This document shows positions 1 through 14,100 of a stretch of DNA of 64,000 bases, piece after piece. Source of the DNA: Delphinus delphis (Eukaryota > Chordata > Mammalia > Artiodactyla > Delphinidae); the NCBI RefSeq assembly GCF_949987515.2, contig NC_082694.2:44416451-44480450 (forward strand), given 5' to 3'. Position 1 is the stretch's first letter. Each line of letters starts with the position of its first letter. The translations under genes and the position numbers were made by a program. The notes beneath the pieces are model-generated. The model saw only the letters and a list, made by a program, of their open reading frames with translations. It had not been told where the DNA came from and ran no database searches.

Positions 1-3000
1 AAGGAGGGACCAGCCTTGAAGAGGAGGGGGGTCTCACTTCCTCTGAGAGGAGAAGGAAGGAGGTGAATAGTTTTTGTGGGGTGGCGAATAGAAAGGACTC
101 TGGTAAGGGCAATCGGTACCAATGTGATTTTCTAGTCAGAAGAGTGGAGGCGTGGGGCTGTAGGAGAAATATAGGAATGGAGAGCGGAGAGGACTGAAAG
201 AGTGGCATTTAAGGAGGCAAAAAGTGAGGCCAGGAGGGAGCTGATGAAAAAAATGGAGGTGTCTAGACACTGGATGTCTTGATGAGGATGAAGATCAAGT
301 GTTCTGGGAACGAGAAATCTAGAGGAGAGAAGGGTAAGTCATGGAGACAGGAGCTACGGGTGATGACTTAAGCCACAGCACAGCAGGAGCTGGGGTCGGC
401 CAGTTGACCACTAGCCAGAGACAGGAAGTTGATAAACGACAGGAAGTGGGAGGCGGAGAAGATGGCAGAGCATGATGTGAACTTCAAAGGAGTGAAGTTC
501 CTTTGAAGTGAGCACGCCGATATGCTTCACACACACCTGCAAGAAAGCCCGAGCCTCCACACCTTACACCCAGTGACATCGTTTCAAGGGGCACAAATCG
601 TGCACCCTAACAACTGCTTCTGCAAATACCTTCTCAGTTATCACATCAGGACCACACAATGGTAAAAAGCAGGAGGGTAAACAACCCTAGTATCACCCAT
701 TCCCTCCAAATGGAGGTCTGAGAGATGTTCAGAGACTTGATTAAAATTAGAGGACCCAATGCCGCCAGTGTCTTCTGAGAGAGAGAGAGAGAGAAGCTCC
801 CTCTTGGTAGAAGAGCGCTTACCCATTTGTGGTATGTTCTTTAGCTCCATGTGCAAGTGGGTTTGAGTCAACTGATTCCACTGTAGGAGTATAATTTCCT
901 AGGTGTGTTAATCTATTAAAAAGTCATTTTTTAGCACTTCATAGCACCTCTGCATTTTTATGCCCTGGAACATTCTTTGTGATAAAAAAATGAGCAAATT
1001 GTTTTCTAATGAATGGCAGGCTAAGTTCCTAAAATTATCAGTTACATAGAAGTCATTACTTTGCTTCAAACAACACAGAAAATCAAGGGGTGTGCAAAGG
1101 GAAAATCATTTATGAAGGTAGCATTAAATTCCCTTAAATCACTAACCATTCATCTTTCAGAAGAGTTACATGGCAAACAACAGGCCTTTGAAATGATTAA
1201 TTTCAGCATATTGGGGTTTAATAGATATTGTAACTTCAGTTCCCTCCACCTTGTCAGAGAACAAGAAACTTGCCACCTTCTACCTGCTCAGGGCAGCTCT
1301 GAGCGTAGAACTCACAGAATTAAGGGATTCAGGGAAGAAGAATAATTTAGCCTGGAGAGAAATGCTCTGGAGTAGCAGAGCATTGCCCCGTTTGCCCTCC
1401 ACGTGCTCAATCACCCTCCCAGAGTGAGATCTGAGCTTAGCTCTCATGCAACATATATGCAACTGCAGGGCTCTGTACCAAATCTTAGGCTCTTTATGGT
1501 CCCTCCACTGTGGGATGGAGTGGTTTTAACAGATCTCAGTATAGTAAATTCAGCAGCACCTGCTAGCATGACTGTCAATTCTTAGAAATTCTTACACTAC
1601 AAGCTCACAAAGCATCTACTGATCAGTGATGACAAAGGGCTTCTGTCAGGCCAGGGAAGCTGAGGAAAGTGCCAGGAGAGCTGGGCTGTTTATTCGTTGA
1701 TGTCACCATGGATGGGAGCATGGTCCCGCTACATCATGCTCATCAAACCTCAGGCAAACTTGAAATGTGGATTCACTGATTAAAATAAGGCATTTTTCAA
1801 AAATGGGGGGCAGGTTCTCTCAGCAGACTTCTGTCCTCAAACATAGCATGAAAGGTAAAAAGAGAAACTGGGATTACCTATAGATGGTGGTTTGTTTCAA
1901 TTCAGGGAACTCTATCTAAACTTTTCCCATATTTTTACACTCTGCCACTTGGGACCATGTTCTTTGTTTCATTGTAAATCTGCTGACTAAGAAGCTTTGT
2001 CTGTAAAAAGAACTTTTCAGTTCTTTTTGCCTCGGGTTATTGTAATAGATTTAAACCAAATAAACATTTAATTCCTAATGGATGGAGGGTATGAAGATAA
2101 AAAATCATTTAACCAAGAGCAGTTCCATGGCAAGATGGGGCATCATTCAGTTCTACATGGGTCACACCTTTCACCACAAAAGTAAGACCACCCATCAGTG
2201 CTAACAAAACAAAGGTAAAAGTGGTTTGCTGACAAAAAACAGATTTGCAGACCATTTTGAGGACAGATTAATTTACTTAAATATGCAGAGAAGCAGGCTA
2301 AGTAAATGTGTCCATTCATCTACTCGCTGAAGAAATATCTGTTCACTACGTACAAGGCACTGTGTGAGGCACATGGTGGTGACCATGATAGGCACAGGAC
2401 TGACCCTTGATAAACTGAGAGTCACATAGACGAAGTTTATAATTCAGTGGAACTTTAACTAGCTTGATACCATGGACCCATGTATTAAGGAACTAAGGAT
2501 TCAAGGCAGCTATTAATTTGGGGCTGAAACAAAAAACACAAATCTAAAGCAAACCAATCCCCCTAAACATGATGTACAGTTTTCTTCATAGGATTTTCTT
2601 TTTGTTTAAGTTCACAAATCTGTACAAATTGATTTGGAAAGGATATGAGATAACAGAAGTAGATAAGCTTTAGAGCCTTCCCCACTCAACCATAAGCATG
2701 GTTTAAGAAAAAGTTTGGAAATCCCTAGTGCTAGACCACTCTGTTTTGAGGTCATCTGGTGCTAGGACCTGTCAATTCAGAGATGAGGGGGCCACCATTT
2801 ATAGAAGGCTCAGAATCTGCTTCTAATCTTTGTTTGTAAAAGCTTCTTGGTTTCCTAAGGAACATATGGCCTAGATTGAGAGTAAATATGTACCAGAGGG
2901 ACTGAAAGATTAATGTAAGAGTATTCACAGATTCCTTCTTTATAATCCCCTGCTAAGAATAGTTCTGGCACTGCCACCTCAGTGTTTCCTCACACTGGCT

Positions 3001-4000
3001 AGCTGAAATGGATGAAGGGTGAGGTTGCCTTGTGGGGGAAGGCAGTCTGTGGAGTGGAAAACATTCTTTTCCCATCCCCTCACCATGGAGGATTAGGAGA
3101 AGGATTCCACTCAGGACACAACCCCCCCCCCACCTTCAATACATGTCTGGGGGTGCTCAAACCACCCTCCCCAGAGTGAGGCACTAGAGGGAGGGGGAGG
3201 ACAAAGATCACCCTTCAGGATCCTGATCTGCCTGCAAATCCACAAGTAGGGGTTACTGAAAGATAATGAGATGCTGACAGCCAAATGGGTGAATATTGCA
3301 AGGGGCCCCTGGTGCCTGGGGATGAGTCCCTGTCCATGGGAACTGTTGCAGGCACTGCTCATTCAACCATATGAAAGGAAACTTGTAGAATATATGACTG
3401 AGCAGAGAAGTTGCCTGATCCCCTAGATTCCCTCCTAAACACTCACTGTCATATTCTGCCTGCCAAAGGAGACAATGACCCTCAATGCCACAGAGATGTA
3501 GCTTAGGAGTAAGGGTCTCTCCACTTAAGGCTGGTGTTTGAAATTGCCTAAAGGCAGAATCCTTTAACCTGAGAGCTGGAAGGGGCCAGGGGTGTCCACT
3601 ACTTAGAGAGAGAAATTTCCAAACTGCATTATGAATGTAAAGACAAGATGCTGACAAGATCTTAGACTTTGGTATCTAATCCATGGGTGTCAGTTGGAAA
3701 TCAACTGGAAATCAACCTAAATCTTGTTGTTAAGGAGTTTATTCATTCATTCAACAAATATTTACGGAGTGCTGGCACTGTTATCAAATTTGGAGATAAA
3801 GTAGTATATCAGAAATTTTGCTTTCACAGAGTTGACATCCTAGTTTGAGGAGAGGGGTTAAGAAGAATCTCCTAATCTGGTAAACAACAAAGGCCTGTGA
3901 TTGTTCAACTCTTAAGGCAATCCTCAGACCTCCAACCAACAGGAGTAGGATTAAAAAAGAAGTGGCATTGATCCCACTTCTGACACCAATCGCACATCCC
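1..4000. other. EML6 intron, mostly unique sequence
   Basis: No exon, RNA gene or clear young repeat is visible. A (GA)n run lies near 778-796 and a C-rich run at 3119-3131. Weak traces of an ancient interspersed repeat occur near 2310-2440 and 3735-3800 ('attcattcattcaacaaata'). Several short open frames have no recognisable protein. Confidence 0.6.
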
Positions 4001-4147
4001 ACTTGTGTTTTGTGGTTTTTTTTTTTTTTTTTTTTTTTGGCTGTCACCCACGGCATGCAGAACTTCCCTGATCCCTGGTTTAGGGATCAAACAGCGACCT
4101 GTGCAGTGGAAGCTCAGAGTCTTAACCACCAGACCACCAGGGGAGTC
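4001..4147 (-). mobile_element. Older tRNA-derived SINE
   Basis: This element has a poly(T) block (4016-4038), then 'ggctgtcacccacggcatgc' and '...accaccaggggagtcc' at the head end, in minus orientation. It is flanked by an imperfect direct repeat CACCAATC(G/C)CACATC near 3985 and 4148. It is shorter and more diverged than the CHR copies elsewhere in the window. Confidence 0.8.
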
Positions 4148-4489
4148 CACCAATCCCACATCTGATTGCCTGAAGCCCTTGCCAGAATGCAGTCAGCCAC
4201 TTTCCAGGTAAACACTGGATATCTATTGAGGTTTTAGATGTAAGAGAAAAACCAAGGGCAGCTAAATTTTGCTTTAACTCTCACTGAGCCAACTCTTTTT
4301 GTAAAAGTCAGAGATTCCAGAACAAAAAAACAAGGGAAATGGAAAGATGTGAAAGGTTTCAAATGTTGGGGAGGTAATGGTAGTAATAATAAAGTTGATA
4401 TAAAACTGTCATTAACTAAATTTTGCTTTCAAAAATGGCCAAGATGGAGACTGATTTCAAATTAAAATTTTTAAATGTGAGGATTTCTA

Positions 4490-7165
4490 CTTTAAAATAT
4501 GTGTACTATCCCACTGAAGCAAAGCCCAGAATTAGACGGCTTCGCTGGTAAATTCTACCAAACATTTAAAGAGGAATTAACACCAATCCTTCTCAAACTT
4601 TTCCAAAAAACTGAAGAGGAGGGAACACTCCCAAACTCATTTTACGAGACCAGCATTATCCTGATACCAAAAACAGAAAAGGACATTACTAGAAAAGTAT
4701 AGGCCAATATCTCTGACGGATACAGATGTAAAAGTTCTCAATCACATACTAGCAAACCGAATTCAGCAGCACATTAAAAGAATCATTCACCATGATCAAG
4801 TGGGATTTATCCTGGGGATGCAAGGATGGTTCAACATATGCAAATCAATCAGTGTGATACATCATATTCACAGAAGGAAAGAAAAGAAATATATGATAAT
4901 CTCAACAGACGTGGAAAAAGCATTTTACAAAATTCAACATCCATTCATGATAAAAACTATTAACAAATTAGGAATAGAAGGAACATATCTCAGCAAAATA
5001 AAGGCCATATAAGACAGGCCCATAGCTAATATCATACTTAATGGTGAAAGGTTAAAAGCTTTTCTTCTAACATCAGGAACAAGACAAATGTGCCACACTA
5101 TTCAACATAGTACTGGAAGTCCTAGCTAGAGTAATCAGGTAAGAAAAAGAAATAGAAGTATCAGAATTGGAAAGGAAGAATAAAATTGTCTCTATATTCA
5201 GATGACATGATTTTACATACAGAAAATCCTAAAGACAACCATAAACCTGTTAAATCTAATCAATGATTTCAGTAAAGTTATATGATACAAATTAACACAG
5301 AAAAATCAGTAGTGTTTCTATAAACTAACAACAAACTTTCAGAAAAAGGAATAAAGAAATCAACCACATTTACAAGAGTATCAAGAACAAAATACTCAGG
5401 AATAAATTTAACTATGGAGGTGAAAGATCTCTACTCTGAAAACTATAAGACATTGATAAAAGAAATTGAGGAAGAGGCAAATAAATGGAAAGGTATCTCA
5501 TGTTCATGCATTAGAAGAGTATTGTTAAATTGTCAATACTACAAAAGCCATCTATAGATTAAATGCAATCCCTATCAAGATTCCAATGGTGGGACTTCCC
5601 TTGTGGTGCAGTGGTTAAGAATCTGCCTGTGAATGCAGGGGACACGGGTTTGAGCCCTGGTCCAGGAAGATCCCTAATGCTGCAGAGTAACTAAGCCCCT
5701 ATGCCACGACTACTGAGCCTGCACGCTACAGCCCATGAGCCACAACTATTGAGCCCATGTGCCACAACTATTGAGCCCATGTGCCACAACTACTGAAGCC
5801 TGTGTGCCTAGAGCCTGTGCTCCACAACAAGAGAAGCCACCGCAATGAGAAGTCCATGCACCGCAATGAAGAGAAGCTCCTGCTCACTGCAACTAGAGAA
5901 AGCCCACACGCAGCAACGAAGCCCCAACACAGCCAACAATAAATAAATAAAAACATATTAAAAAAAAGATTCCAATGGCATTTTTTTACAGAAGTAGAAC
6001 AAACACTCCTAAAATTTATCCAGAACCACAAAAGACCCTGAATAGTCAAAGAAATCCTCAGAAAGAAGAACAAAGCAGGAGGCATCACACTTCCTGACTT
6101 CAAGCTATACTATAAAGCTATAGTCATCAAAATAGTATGGTATCAGTATAAAAGCAGACAAATAGACCAATGGAACAGAATCAAGAGACCAGATATAAAC
6201 CCAAGCATATACAATAAACTAACATTTGACAAGGGAGCCAAGAATACTCAACAGAGAAAAGACAGTGTCTTCAATAAATGGTTCTGGGATAACTGGATAG
6301 TCACATGTAAAAGAATGAAACCAGACCCATAACTTACACCACTCACAAAAATTAACTCCAAATGGATTAAAGACATTTAAATGTAAGACCTGAAACCATG
6401 AAACTCTTAGAAGAAGACATAAGAACAAAGCTCTTTGATATAAGTCTTGGTAATGATTTTTTGGATACAACACCTAAAGGGCAAGAAACAAAATAAAAAA
6501 TAAACAAGCAGACTACACTAAACTAAAAAGCTTCTGCACAGTAAAGGAAATCATCAACAAAGTGAAGAGACAATCTATGGAATGGGAAAAATATTTGGAA
6601 ACCATATATTGACAAGGGGTTAATATCCAAAATATATTTAAAAACTCATACAACTCAATAACAAAAAACCAAATAACCCCATTAAAAAATGGGCAAAGGA
6701 CCTGAATAGACATTTCTCCAAAGAAGATATATGAAAGGCCAACAGGTACATGAAAATATGCTCAACATCACTAGTCATGAGGGAAATACAAATTAAAACC
6801 ATAATGAGGTATCAATTCATTCCTGTTAGAATGCCCATCATCAAAAAGACAAGAGATAACAAATGCTGGCATGGATGTGAAGAAAAGGGATCCCTTGTGC
6901 ACTGTTGGTGGGAATGTAAATTGGTGCAGCCACTATGGAAAAAAGTATGGAGGAGCCTCAAAAAATTAAAAATAGAACTACCATATGATCCAGCAATTAC
7001 ACTTCTGGACTATATCCAAAGGAAATGAAAAACACTAACTCGAAAATATATCTGTACCCCTATATGCACAGTAGCATTATTTACAATAGCCAAGACATGG
7101 AAACAACATAAGTGCCCATCAATGAATGAAATGGACAAAGAAGTTGTGGTATACACACACACACA
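4490..7165 (+). mobile_element. Old truncated L1 (ORF2 part), split by a SINE
   Basis: This is L1 ORF2 from the reverse transcriptase region to the 3' part, degenerate with many stops and shifts. Readable pieces include '[20 protein letters not shown]' near 4540 and '[20 protein letters not shown]' near 6870. A long SINE interrupts it at 5590-5965. The element ends near a short (CA)n at 7150-7165 without a clear tail. Confidence 0.88.
5590..5965 (+). mobile_element. Long CHR-type SINE
   Basis: This tRNA-derived SINE of about 375 bp starts 'tgggacttcccttgtggtgc' and ends in an AAATAAATAAA-type tail. The middle has several tandem 'gagcccatgtgccacaacta'-like units. The target-site duplication AAGATTCCAATGG is perfect at 5577-5589 and 5966-5978, inside the older L1. 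Confidence 0.92.
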
Positions 7166-7369
7166 AAATTACTAGAGTTACCCATAATTTACAAGTAAAC
7201 TACATCAAACCGGTGCTAAGACAATACAATTTAAATGTTAAAAGCTAACTTTTCTAACTCAGAATTTTTTTTTAAGAGAGAAGTGACCTTGCCAGTCCGA
7301 GATAAACAGTAGAGGCTAGCAGGAAGCCCAAAGCCTTTCTGAGGGAAGAAATAAATATGCTTTAGCTTG

Positions 7370-7583
7370 TTTATTTATTTATTTATTTTTTGCGGTACGC
7401 GGGCCTCTCACTGTTGTGGCCTCACCCGTTGCAGAGCACAGGCTCCGGACGCGCAGGCTCAGCAGCCATGGCTCACGGGCCCAGCCGCTCCACGGCATGT
7501 GGGATCTTCCCAGACCGGTGCACGAACCCGTGTCCCCTGCATCGGCAGGCGGACTCTCAACCACTGCGCCACCAGGGAAGCCC
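7370..7583 (-). mobile_element. CHR-type SINE
   Basis: This SINE has a TTTA-rich tail followed by 'gcggtacgcgggcctctcac' and ends at '...ccaccagggaagccc'. The short duplication TAGCTTG is at 7363-7369 and 7584-7590. Minus orientation, so sense with EML6. Confidence 0.92.
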
Positions 7584-8153
7584 TAGCTTGGTATTTTGAT
7601 TTGTGATTTGTGACTATAAGTTATGCAGCTTCTAAGGTGAGAAAACAGGGGTGGAGGGTTTGAACCTCTCATTCTTTTCGTAAAAGGTGGAAAATGCTAT
7701 AACACCCAAGACAATGTTATAAAGACGGTGTAGAAACAGAAAGGGTTAAGTCCACATTCTTTTATTCATCCCTGGACAGAGAGCCCGAAGCTGCAGGCCT
7801 CAGCACTTGTTAATAAAGGACCCTGAAAAAATACAGACTGCTGACTCAGGTGCACTGAGAAAATAATCCCTAAGCTAACTATTACATCCTCTTAGAAAAA
7901 TAAAAATTAGTGAATACTTTAATGTCAATTTCCATAAAAATAGTTCAATTTGTATTTATTTTGTATCTTTTATCATAAAGTTGGAGTTCTGTCTGAATAC
8001 AGGTTCCAACTGAATATATTAAATAAAAATCTCCATTATTACTGTTCCCCATGCAGATGGTTAATCTAAGCGGTTAGGTGAGGAGGAGGTGGGAACATGG
8101 CCCCACCAGGTGCAACTAGGAAGACTAATGGCTGGTCAATATATTTGGATTTT

Positions 8154-8492
8154 TTTTTAATTAATGTTTTTTTTTAATTATTTTTAAATTTTTATTTATT
8201 TTATTTTTGCCTGTGTTGGGTCTTCGTTGCCACATGGGCTTTATCTAGTTGTGGTGAGCGAGGGCTACTCTTCATTGCAGTGCGTGGGCTTCTCATTGAA
8301 ATAGCTTCTCTTGTTGTGGAGCACGGACTCTAGGCACACAGGCTTCGGTAGTTGTGACACACAGGCTCAGTAGTTGTGGCTCACGGGCTTAGTTGCTCTG
8401 TGGCATGTGGGATCTTCCTGGACCAGGGCTCAAACCTGTGCACCCTGCATTAGCAGGTGGATTCCTAACCACTGTGCCGCCAGGGGAGCCGC
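8154..8492 (-). mobile_element. Long CHR-type SINE
   Basis: This is a T-rich tail, then 'gcctgtgttgggtcttcgtt', ending '...gccgccaggggagccgc'. The duplication ATATTTGGATTTT is perfect at 8141-8153 and 8493-8505. It belongs to the same long type as 5590-5965 and 48887-49212. Confidence 0.92.
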
Positions 8493-8785
8493 ATATTTGG
8501 ATTTTAATAAAAGACCATATCCCACATTTGGAGTTATTATTAGATCCTATCTAGAAATTAAGAAAATGCTTTTGTGATTCATTTCTGTGGTCATCACCCA
8601 GTTACCACAGGAGGCAAAACTGGGGTTGCATGGTATTTTGATCCATACAAGAAAACGGATATTGGTACCAAACATTTCTATAGTTTTAAGTTTCTAACTT
8701 CTGTTTTTTTGTCTTAATGTGAAATTACAAATCTCTGGAGATGGACCAAAGATGCTTAAACACTATTTTTAAAGATACTGTGGAA

Positions 8786-9992
8786 CCTCCTAGAGTAACG
8801 GAAATAAAAACAAAAATAAACAAATGGGACTTAATTAAACTTAAAAGCTTTTGCACAGCAAAGGAAACAATAAACAAGACGAAAAGACAACCCTCAGAAT
8901 GGGAGAAAATATTTGCAAATGAAACAACAGACAAAGGATTAATCTCCAAAATATACAAACAGCTCATGGAGCTCAACATCAAAAAACAAAAAATCCAGTT
9001 AAAAAATGGGCGGAAGACCTAAATAGACATTTCACCAAGGAAGACATACAGATGGCCAAGAGGCACATGAAAAGATGCTCAACATCACTAATTATTAGAG
9101 AAATGCAAATCAAAACTACAATGAGGTATCACCTCACACCAGTCAGAATGGCCATTATCAAAAAAGCTAGAAACAATAAATGCTGGAAAGGGTGTGGTGA
9201 AAAGGGAACCCTTCTGCACTGCTGGTGGGAATGTAAATTGATACAACCACTATGGAAAACAGTATGTGGGTTCCTTAAAAAACTAAAAATAGAACTACCA
9301 TATGACCCAGCAATCCCACTACTGGGCATATACCCTGAGAAAACCATAATTCAAAAAGAGACATGTACCACAATGTTCACTGCAGCACTATTTGCAATAG
9401 CCAGGACATGGAACCAACCTAAATGTCCACTGACAGATGAATGGATAAAGATGTGGCACACATATACAATGGAATATTACTGAGCCATAAAAAGAAATGA
9501 AACTGAGTTATTTGTAGTGAGGTGGATGGACCTAGAGTCTATCATACAGAGTGAAGTAAGTCAGAAAGAGAAAAACAAATACCGCACACTAACGCATATA
9601 TATGGAACAAAAAAAAAATGGTACTGATGAATCTAGTTTCAGGGCAGGAATAAAGAGGTAGACATAGAGAATGGACTTGAGGACTTGGGGTGGGAGGGGA
9701 AAGCTGGAGCAAAGTGAGAGTAGCAACGACATATATACACTACCGAGTGTAAAATAGTTGGCTGGTGGGAAGCAGCAGCATAGCGCAGGGAGATTGGCTT
9801 GGTGCCCTGCGCGATGACCTAGAGGGGTGGGATAGGGAGGATGGGAGGGAGGCTCAAGAGGGAGCAGATATGGGGACATGCGTATGCATATGGCTGATTC
9901 GTTTTGTTGTGCAACAGAAACTAAAACAGTATTGTGAAGCAATTACACTCCAATAAAGATCTATTAAAAAAAATAAATAAAATAATGCAAAA
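8786..9992 (+). mobile_element. 5'-truncated L1 (1.2 kb)
   Basis: This holds the ORF2 C-terminus and 3' UTR. It begins 'cctcctagagtaacggaaat' and ends with AATAAAGATC and an A-rich tail. A perfect 15-bp duplication, AAAGATACTGTGGAA, flanks it at 8771-8785 and 9993-10007. The coding part has small shifts, so nothing functional is encoded. It is a fairly young insertion, antisense to EML6. Confidence 0.95.
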
Positions 9993-10007
9993 AAAGATAC
10001 TGTGGAA

Positions 10008-10747
10008 TATAAAAATGCAATGTGACTACAAAATACTGATTTTATAAAATATTGATTTTATAATTCTCATCTTTTATGAGTTGATTCTTGAGGCACTCCT
10101 AGACAGTGGTGTAAAAACTATGGCTCATCAAGACTGTCCCACTTAAATTAGGTAAAGTTTTAAGTGTCTCTAATAATTCTTGATATTGATTTGGCTGTAT
10201 TTACTGGCATCTTTGATTGTATATATACAGTTATAATATTAGGTGATAAACACCTTTACATATTCAAAGGCATTTATAAAGGATAGTAATTACTGTTCAA
10301 TATTAAAATGGCCTGAAGTTCTCTTCTGTGATAATAACACCAGTTTCCATTAGGGAAAAAATTTAAGAATGAGCCGATATTTTCCAAGTGCCCTTCCAAA
10401 ATCTACCCTCCACGCTTCTCTCCTGTTCTGTGCCCTCCATGGCTGGGCTGTTGTGGACTCTTTCAATGGACTGTCTTGCCCTTCAGGTTCTGACTGGATT
10501 CAGCTAAAGAGAGGCACCAGTAGAAGATTAGTGAGTGAGAGGAGAATGCAATTGAGGCATCTATTCCTTCAGTACCTCCTTGCTGGGACTCACGTTAGTT
10601 ACCTTCAACCCTCCCCATCAGGTCTCAGCTCCTGTAAGGTGGATTGCTCCCACAGCTACCTTCTCCATGTCTGGCAAGAGCTTCCTGCACTTGCCCTTTC
10701 TGTCCCTGGGATGGTAATGACTTACTATCCCCAAGGTGCTACCCCAT
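10008..10747. other. EML6 intron, no recognised feature
   Basis: AT-rich intron DNA between an L1 and a SINE. I see no exon or repeat that I can name. The open frame here is extended only because it runs into the following SINE. Confidence 0.6.
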
Positions 10748-10763
10748 CCCTATTGTTTCTTTT

Positions 10764-11086
10764 CTTTTTTTTTTTTAATTTATTTTATTATTTGATCTTT
10801 TGGCTGTGTTGGGTCTTTGTTGCTGCGTGTGGGCTTTCTCTAGATGCGGTGAGCGGGGGCTACTCTTTGTTGCGGTGCAAGAGCTTCTCATTGCAGTGGC
10901 TTCTCTTGTTGCAGAGCACAGGCTCTAGGCACACAGGCTTCAGGAGCTGTGGCACGTGGGCTCAGTAGTTGTGGTGCACGGGCTTAGTTGCTCCGCGGCA
11001 TGTGGGATCTTCCTGGACCAGGGCTCGAACCCGTGTCCCCTGCATTGGCAGGCGGATTCTTAACAACTGTGCCACCAGGGAAGCCC
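10764..11086 (-). mobile_element. Long CHR-type SINE
   Basis: This has a T-rich tail and 'ggctgtgttgggtctttgtt', ending '...gccaccagggaagccc'. The duplication CCCTATTGTTTCTTTT (16 bp) is perfect at 10748-10763 and 11087-11102. Confidence 0.94.
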
Positions 11087-11102
11087 CCCTATTGTTTCTT
11101 TT

Positions 11103-14100
11103 AATCCTGCCCACACCTTTGCTAACAGTCCCTTCATTAAGCTCTCCCCAAATTACTTCCTTTTCAGAGTATCTTTCTTTCTTGCTGGGGTCACAACTGA
11201 CGCAGAGTTTAGGCCAAGTGTGAAAGACTTAGGTTATTCCTTTCACTGTCTACCACTTTTATGAAATTCTATCTAAGATATTAGTTGTCTTATATTTATA
11301 TATTCTTTGAAGCCAACTCTAGGGGAGCCTGAGCCAAGAATCGAAACCAGAAAAGAAAGATTTCTGAAGTTTTAGATAAGAGTATCCAATGCAGTCTTTA
11401 GAAATACAATATATAACATGGTGCAAAGACAGGAAAAAGCTCCTATTCAAACAAACCAAAGAAAGTTACATTTAAAATATCCATATAACCTTATGACTTT
11501 TTGAGCCTACTTTTTTCTATTTCAGGTCTACAATAATTTAAGCAATCTCTAGTAGTTATGGGGAACAAACTAATGTGCACTCAATAGAGACCAGATTCCC
11601 TGCTTGGGACAGGAACACCAAAGATGAGCGTGCATTCTGAGCACTAGACGAGGTTCTGGAAGCATGGATTCCTGACGATGGAAAAGACTTCCTGACCTTC
11701 CTCAGCCACATAAATGCCACAGATGGCTGCTGAGCGCCAGGATGACCCAAGAGTTCACGCAAGGCTAGGTGCTAGCTGGACAGGTGTGGCTGGGTCAAGG
11801 AAGCAAGACAGTCTGGCGTGCTAAAGCAAAGCTGAAGTGGGGGACCAGCATGCTCGGTAAGCACCTGGAAGGGACTGCATATTGGTAGGTGTAGCCTAGT
11901 ATTCTTTTGAGAGCAATTACACATTTCTCTCAACTTTCCCACCTGTTGAAAGACTGAAACTGAAGATCGTATGGCTTCTGAAGAATAAGAACTCACAGTG
12001 TGTTAGAATTATACAAAAAAGCGTAATCAGGGCTTCCCTGGTGGCGCAGTGGTTGGGAGTCCGCCTGCCGATGCAGGGGATGTGGGTTCATGCCCCGGTC
12101 TGGGAGGATCCCACATGCCGCGGAGCGGCTGGGCCCGTGAGCCATGGCCGCTGAGCCTGCGCGTCCGGAGCCTGTGCTCTGTGGCGGGAGAGGTCGCAGC
12201 AGTGAGAGGCCCGCGTAACACAAAAAAAAAAAAAAAAAAAAAGCGTAATCAAAAGCCTTCCAGCTACTTAAAAATCAAATGAGTCTAATTAGAAACAATC
12301 TATGACTATCATAAATTTTAGGAAGTAGGGATTCAGTTGCTTAAAAACTGATTGATACATAATGTGCAATTGCCTTCAAGGCACTGTTCTCAATATGACA
12401 GATGCCACACTCATCTCACAGGTTCTAAGGTGGAAAGGGATTTAAACCAGAAGTAGAACTGCCTGAAACATTGGTAGGAGGCAAAATAAGTCCCTGCACT
12501 GAGTGGGTGTTCCAAGCTCATATCTCCTGTGGTCCTCAAGTATTTGTCTCCCGTTAGTCTTATGGGTGCATGCCTCGGCACAGGTACATAGAACAAGCAC
12601 CCAGGTATCTGCAGGTATACACAGAAGGGAACAATGAAGGGAAGGTTAAGGACAGTCCCTGGTCAGTAGGGCTTGAAGTAGTCAAAGGGAGCAGTGTCAA
12701 GGTTGACAGTCCCGAATATTCCCAGGGAGAACCTGGGTGTTTGATGCCTGGCCCCCTGCACCTGACGTCTGAGATGCTGAGCATCTGCCTCTCTCTCACG
12801 CCTGGCATGCTGGAGTCTGTGGAGCCCATTTTGCGCTCCAGGTGGAGGACTCAGGGAAGCTGTCTGCCTGACTTATTGTTTGGAGTCCCCCCTACCCCAA
12901 GGACTTGGTCCTGCCCCACGTTCCCTCTCTCATTCTGCTTTCTCACAAATTCTCTTAATGTCTGCCTCGCCTGGCACCCCTTTCTTTTGCAGGTTGGAAG
13001 CTCCCTACAGTCCTATCTCTGAGGTTCAAGCTTCCCTAAAATTACTGACAAGGATTGGAGGAGACTGCTTGTTTTCAGTTCTGATTAGGAACTGACTCAT
13101 GACCATGGAGGCTGCTAACTCAGACACCACTTACTACTCCTTCTCCCCTCGCCCATTCCTGGTGTGGTCCTGCTTAGCTCCCAGCATGCTGTGCAGCTGG
13201 CATCCTGCTCTATGGTTACAGTCCCCTCTGGGAACTGATGCTGTCAAGGCTTCTTTAAGTTATCGAAGACATTGCTATGTATAGAAAAGGCTTGACTATT
13301 ACTTTGGACCCTGTATTTATATCTTAAAACTGTATTCTTCACTGCATGTTTTACTCACACACCCTGGTGTGAATTATTTTTTTAAATGCCAGTAAAGTGG
13401 TGAAATGCCTACCCCTGTATCTCATAACACTATGAAGCATTTTTTCTTTCATATTAAAAAAAAGTCAATCCTGTGTATGCTAATCTATGACGACCTTGTG
13501 TGATGAAGAAAATGAGGGAGCTTCAAAATTCTGGATTTTAAGACTGAAAATTCTTAGGGTCCTCTCTATCTTCACATTTCTTACCTCCTCCTGAATTGGG
13601 CAGGTATGAGATTTTTACAGACCTGCCCAAAGAGACACCAAGACCAAGAGAGGTTCAGGTGAACCTTATTTTAGGTTAGAAACTAGCTGCAGTGTTTGGA
13701 TTTAGGAATGTGATTAGATTTCTATATCTTAGTGGCCAGTCTAAATCTCAGCATGATGAATCACTGCGTTGTAGCAAGCAGCCAGAAACAACCTTGGAAT
13801 AATAGCCAAGTCAACTCATTTCATAATGTTATGTGGAACTGGAAAGGTTGGGTATTTTTTTTTCAAAAGAATGTGTAATTTAGGCCAAATGTTTATTTTA
13901 GAGTGGATTATTTAAGTGGGAACCTTATTCATGTACTTAGGTGCATATGATTTTTAAAAAATTTTCTTTCTTTATTCTTAGAATTAGTTCCTTTAAAAAT
14001 ATTTCCTCTTTGTGGCCACTAAAAAACCATGTCGCAAGCAAAATAAACTATAACTTACAGACTACTGCAGAAAAATCTTTTTTTTTTTTTTTTATTAAAA

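Noticed and set aside
7367..7606. Arg/Cys-rich small proteins from several loci (also near 12000, 25764, 27621, 50253, 51134)
   Set aside because: All are translations of CHR-type SINE copies and their tails, alike because the SINEs are alike.
10369..10968. 199-codon open frame
   Set aside because: Its second half is simply the translated long SINE at 10764-11086, and the first half has no recognisable protein.
12570..13022. 150-codon plus-strand open frame
   Set aside because: No recognisable domain, no link to EML6 phases, and an overlapping frame on the other strand of similar length. This is most likely chance in GC-richer intron DNA.
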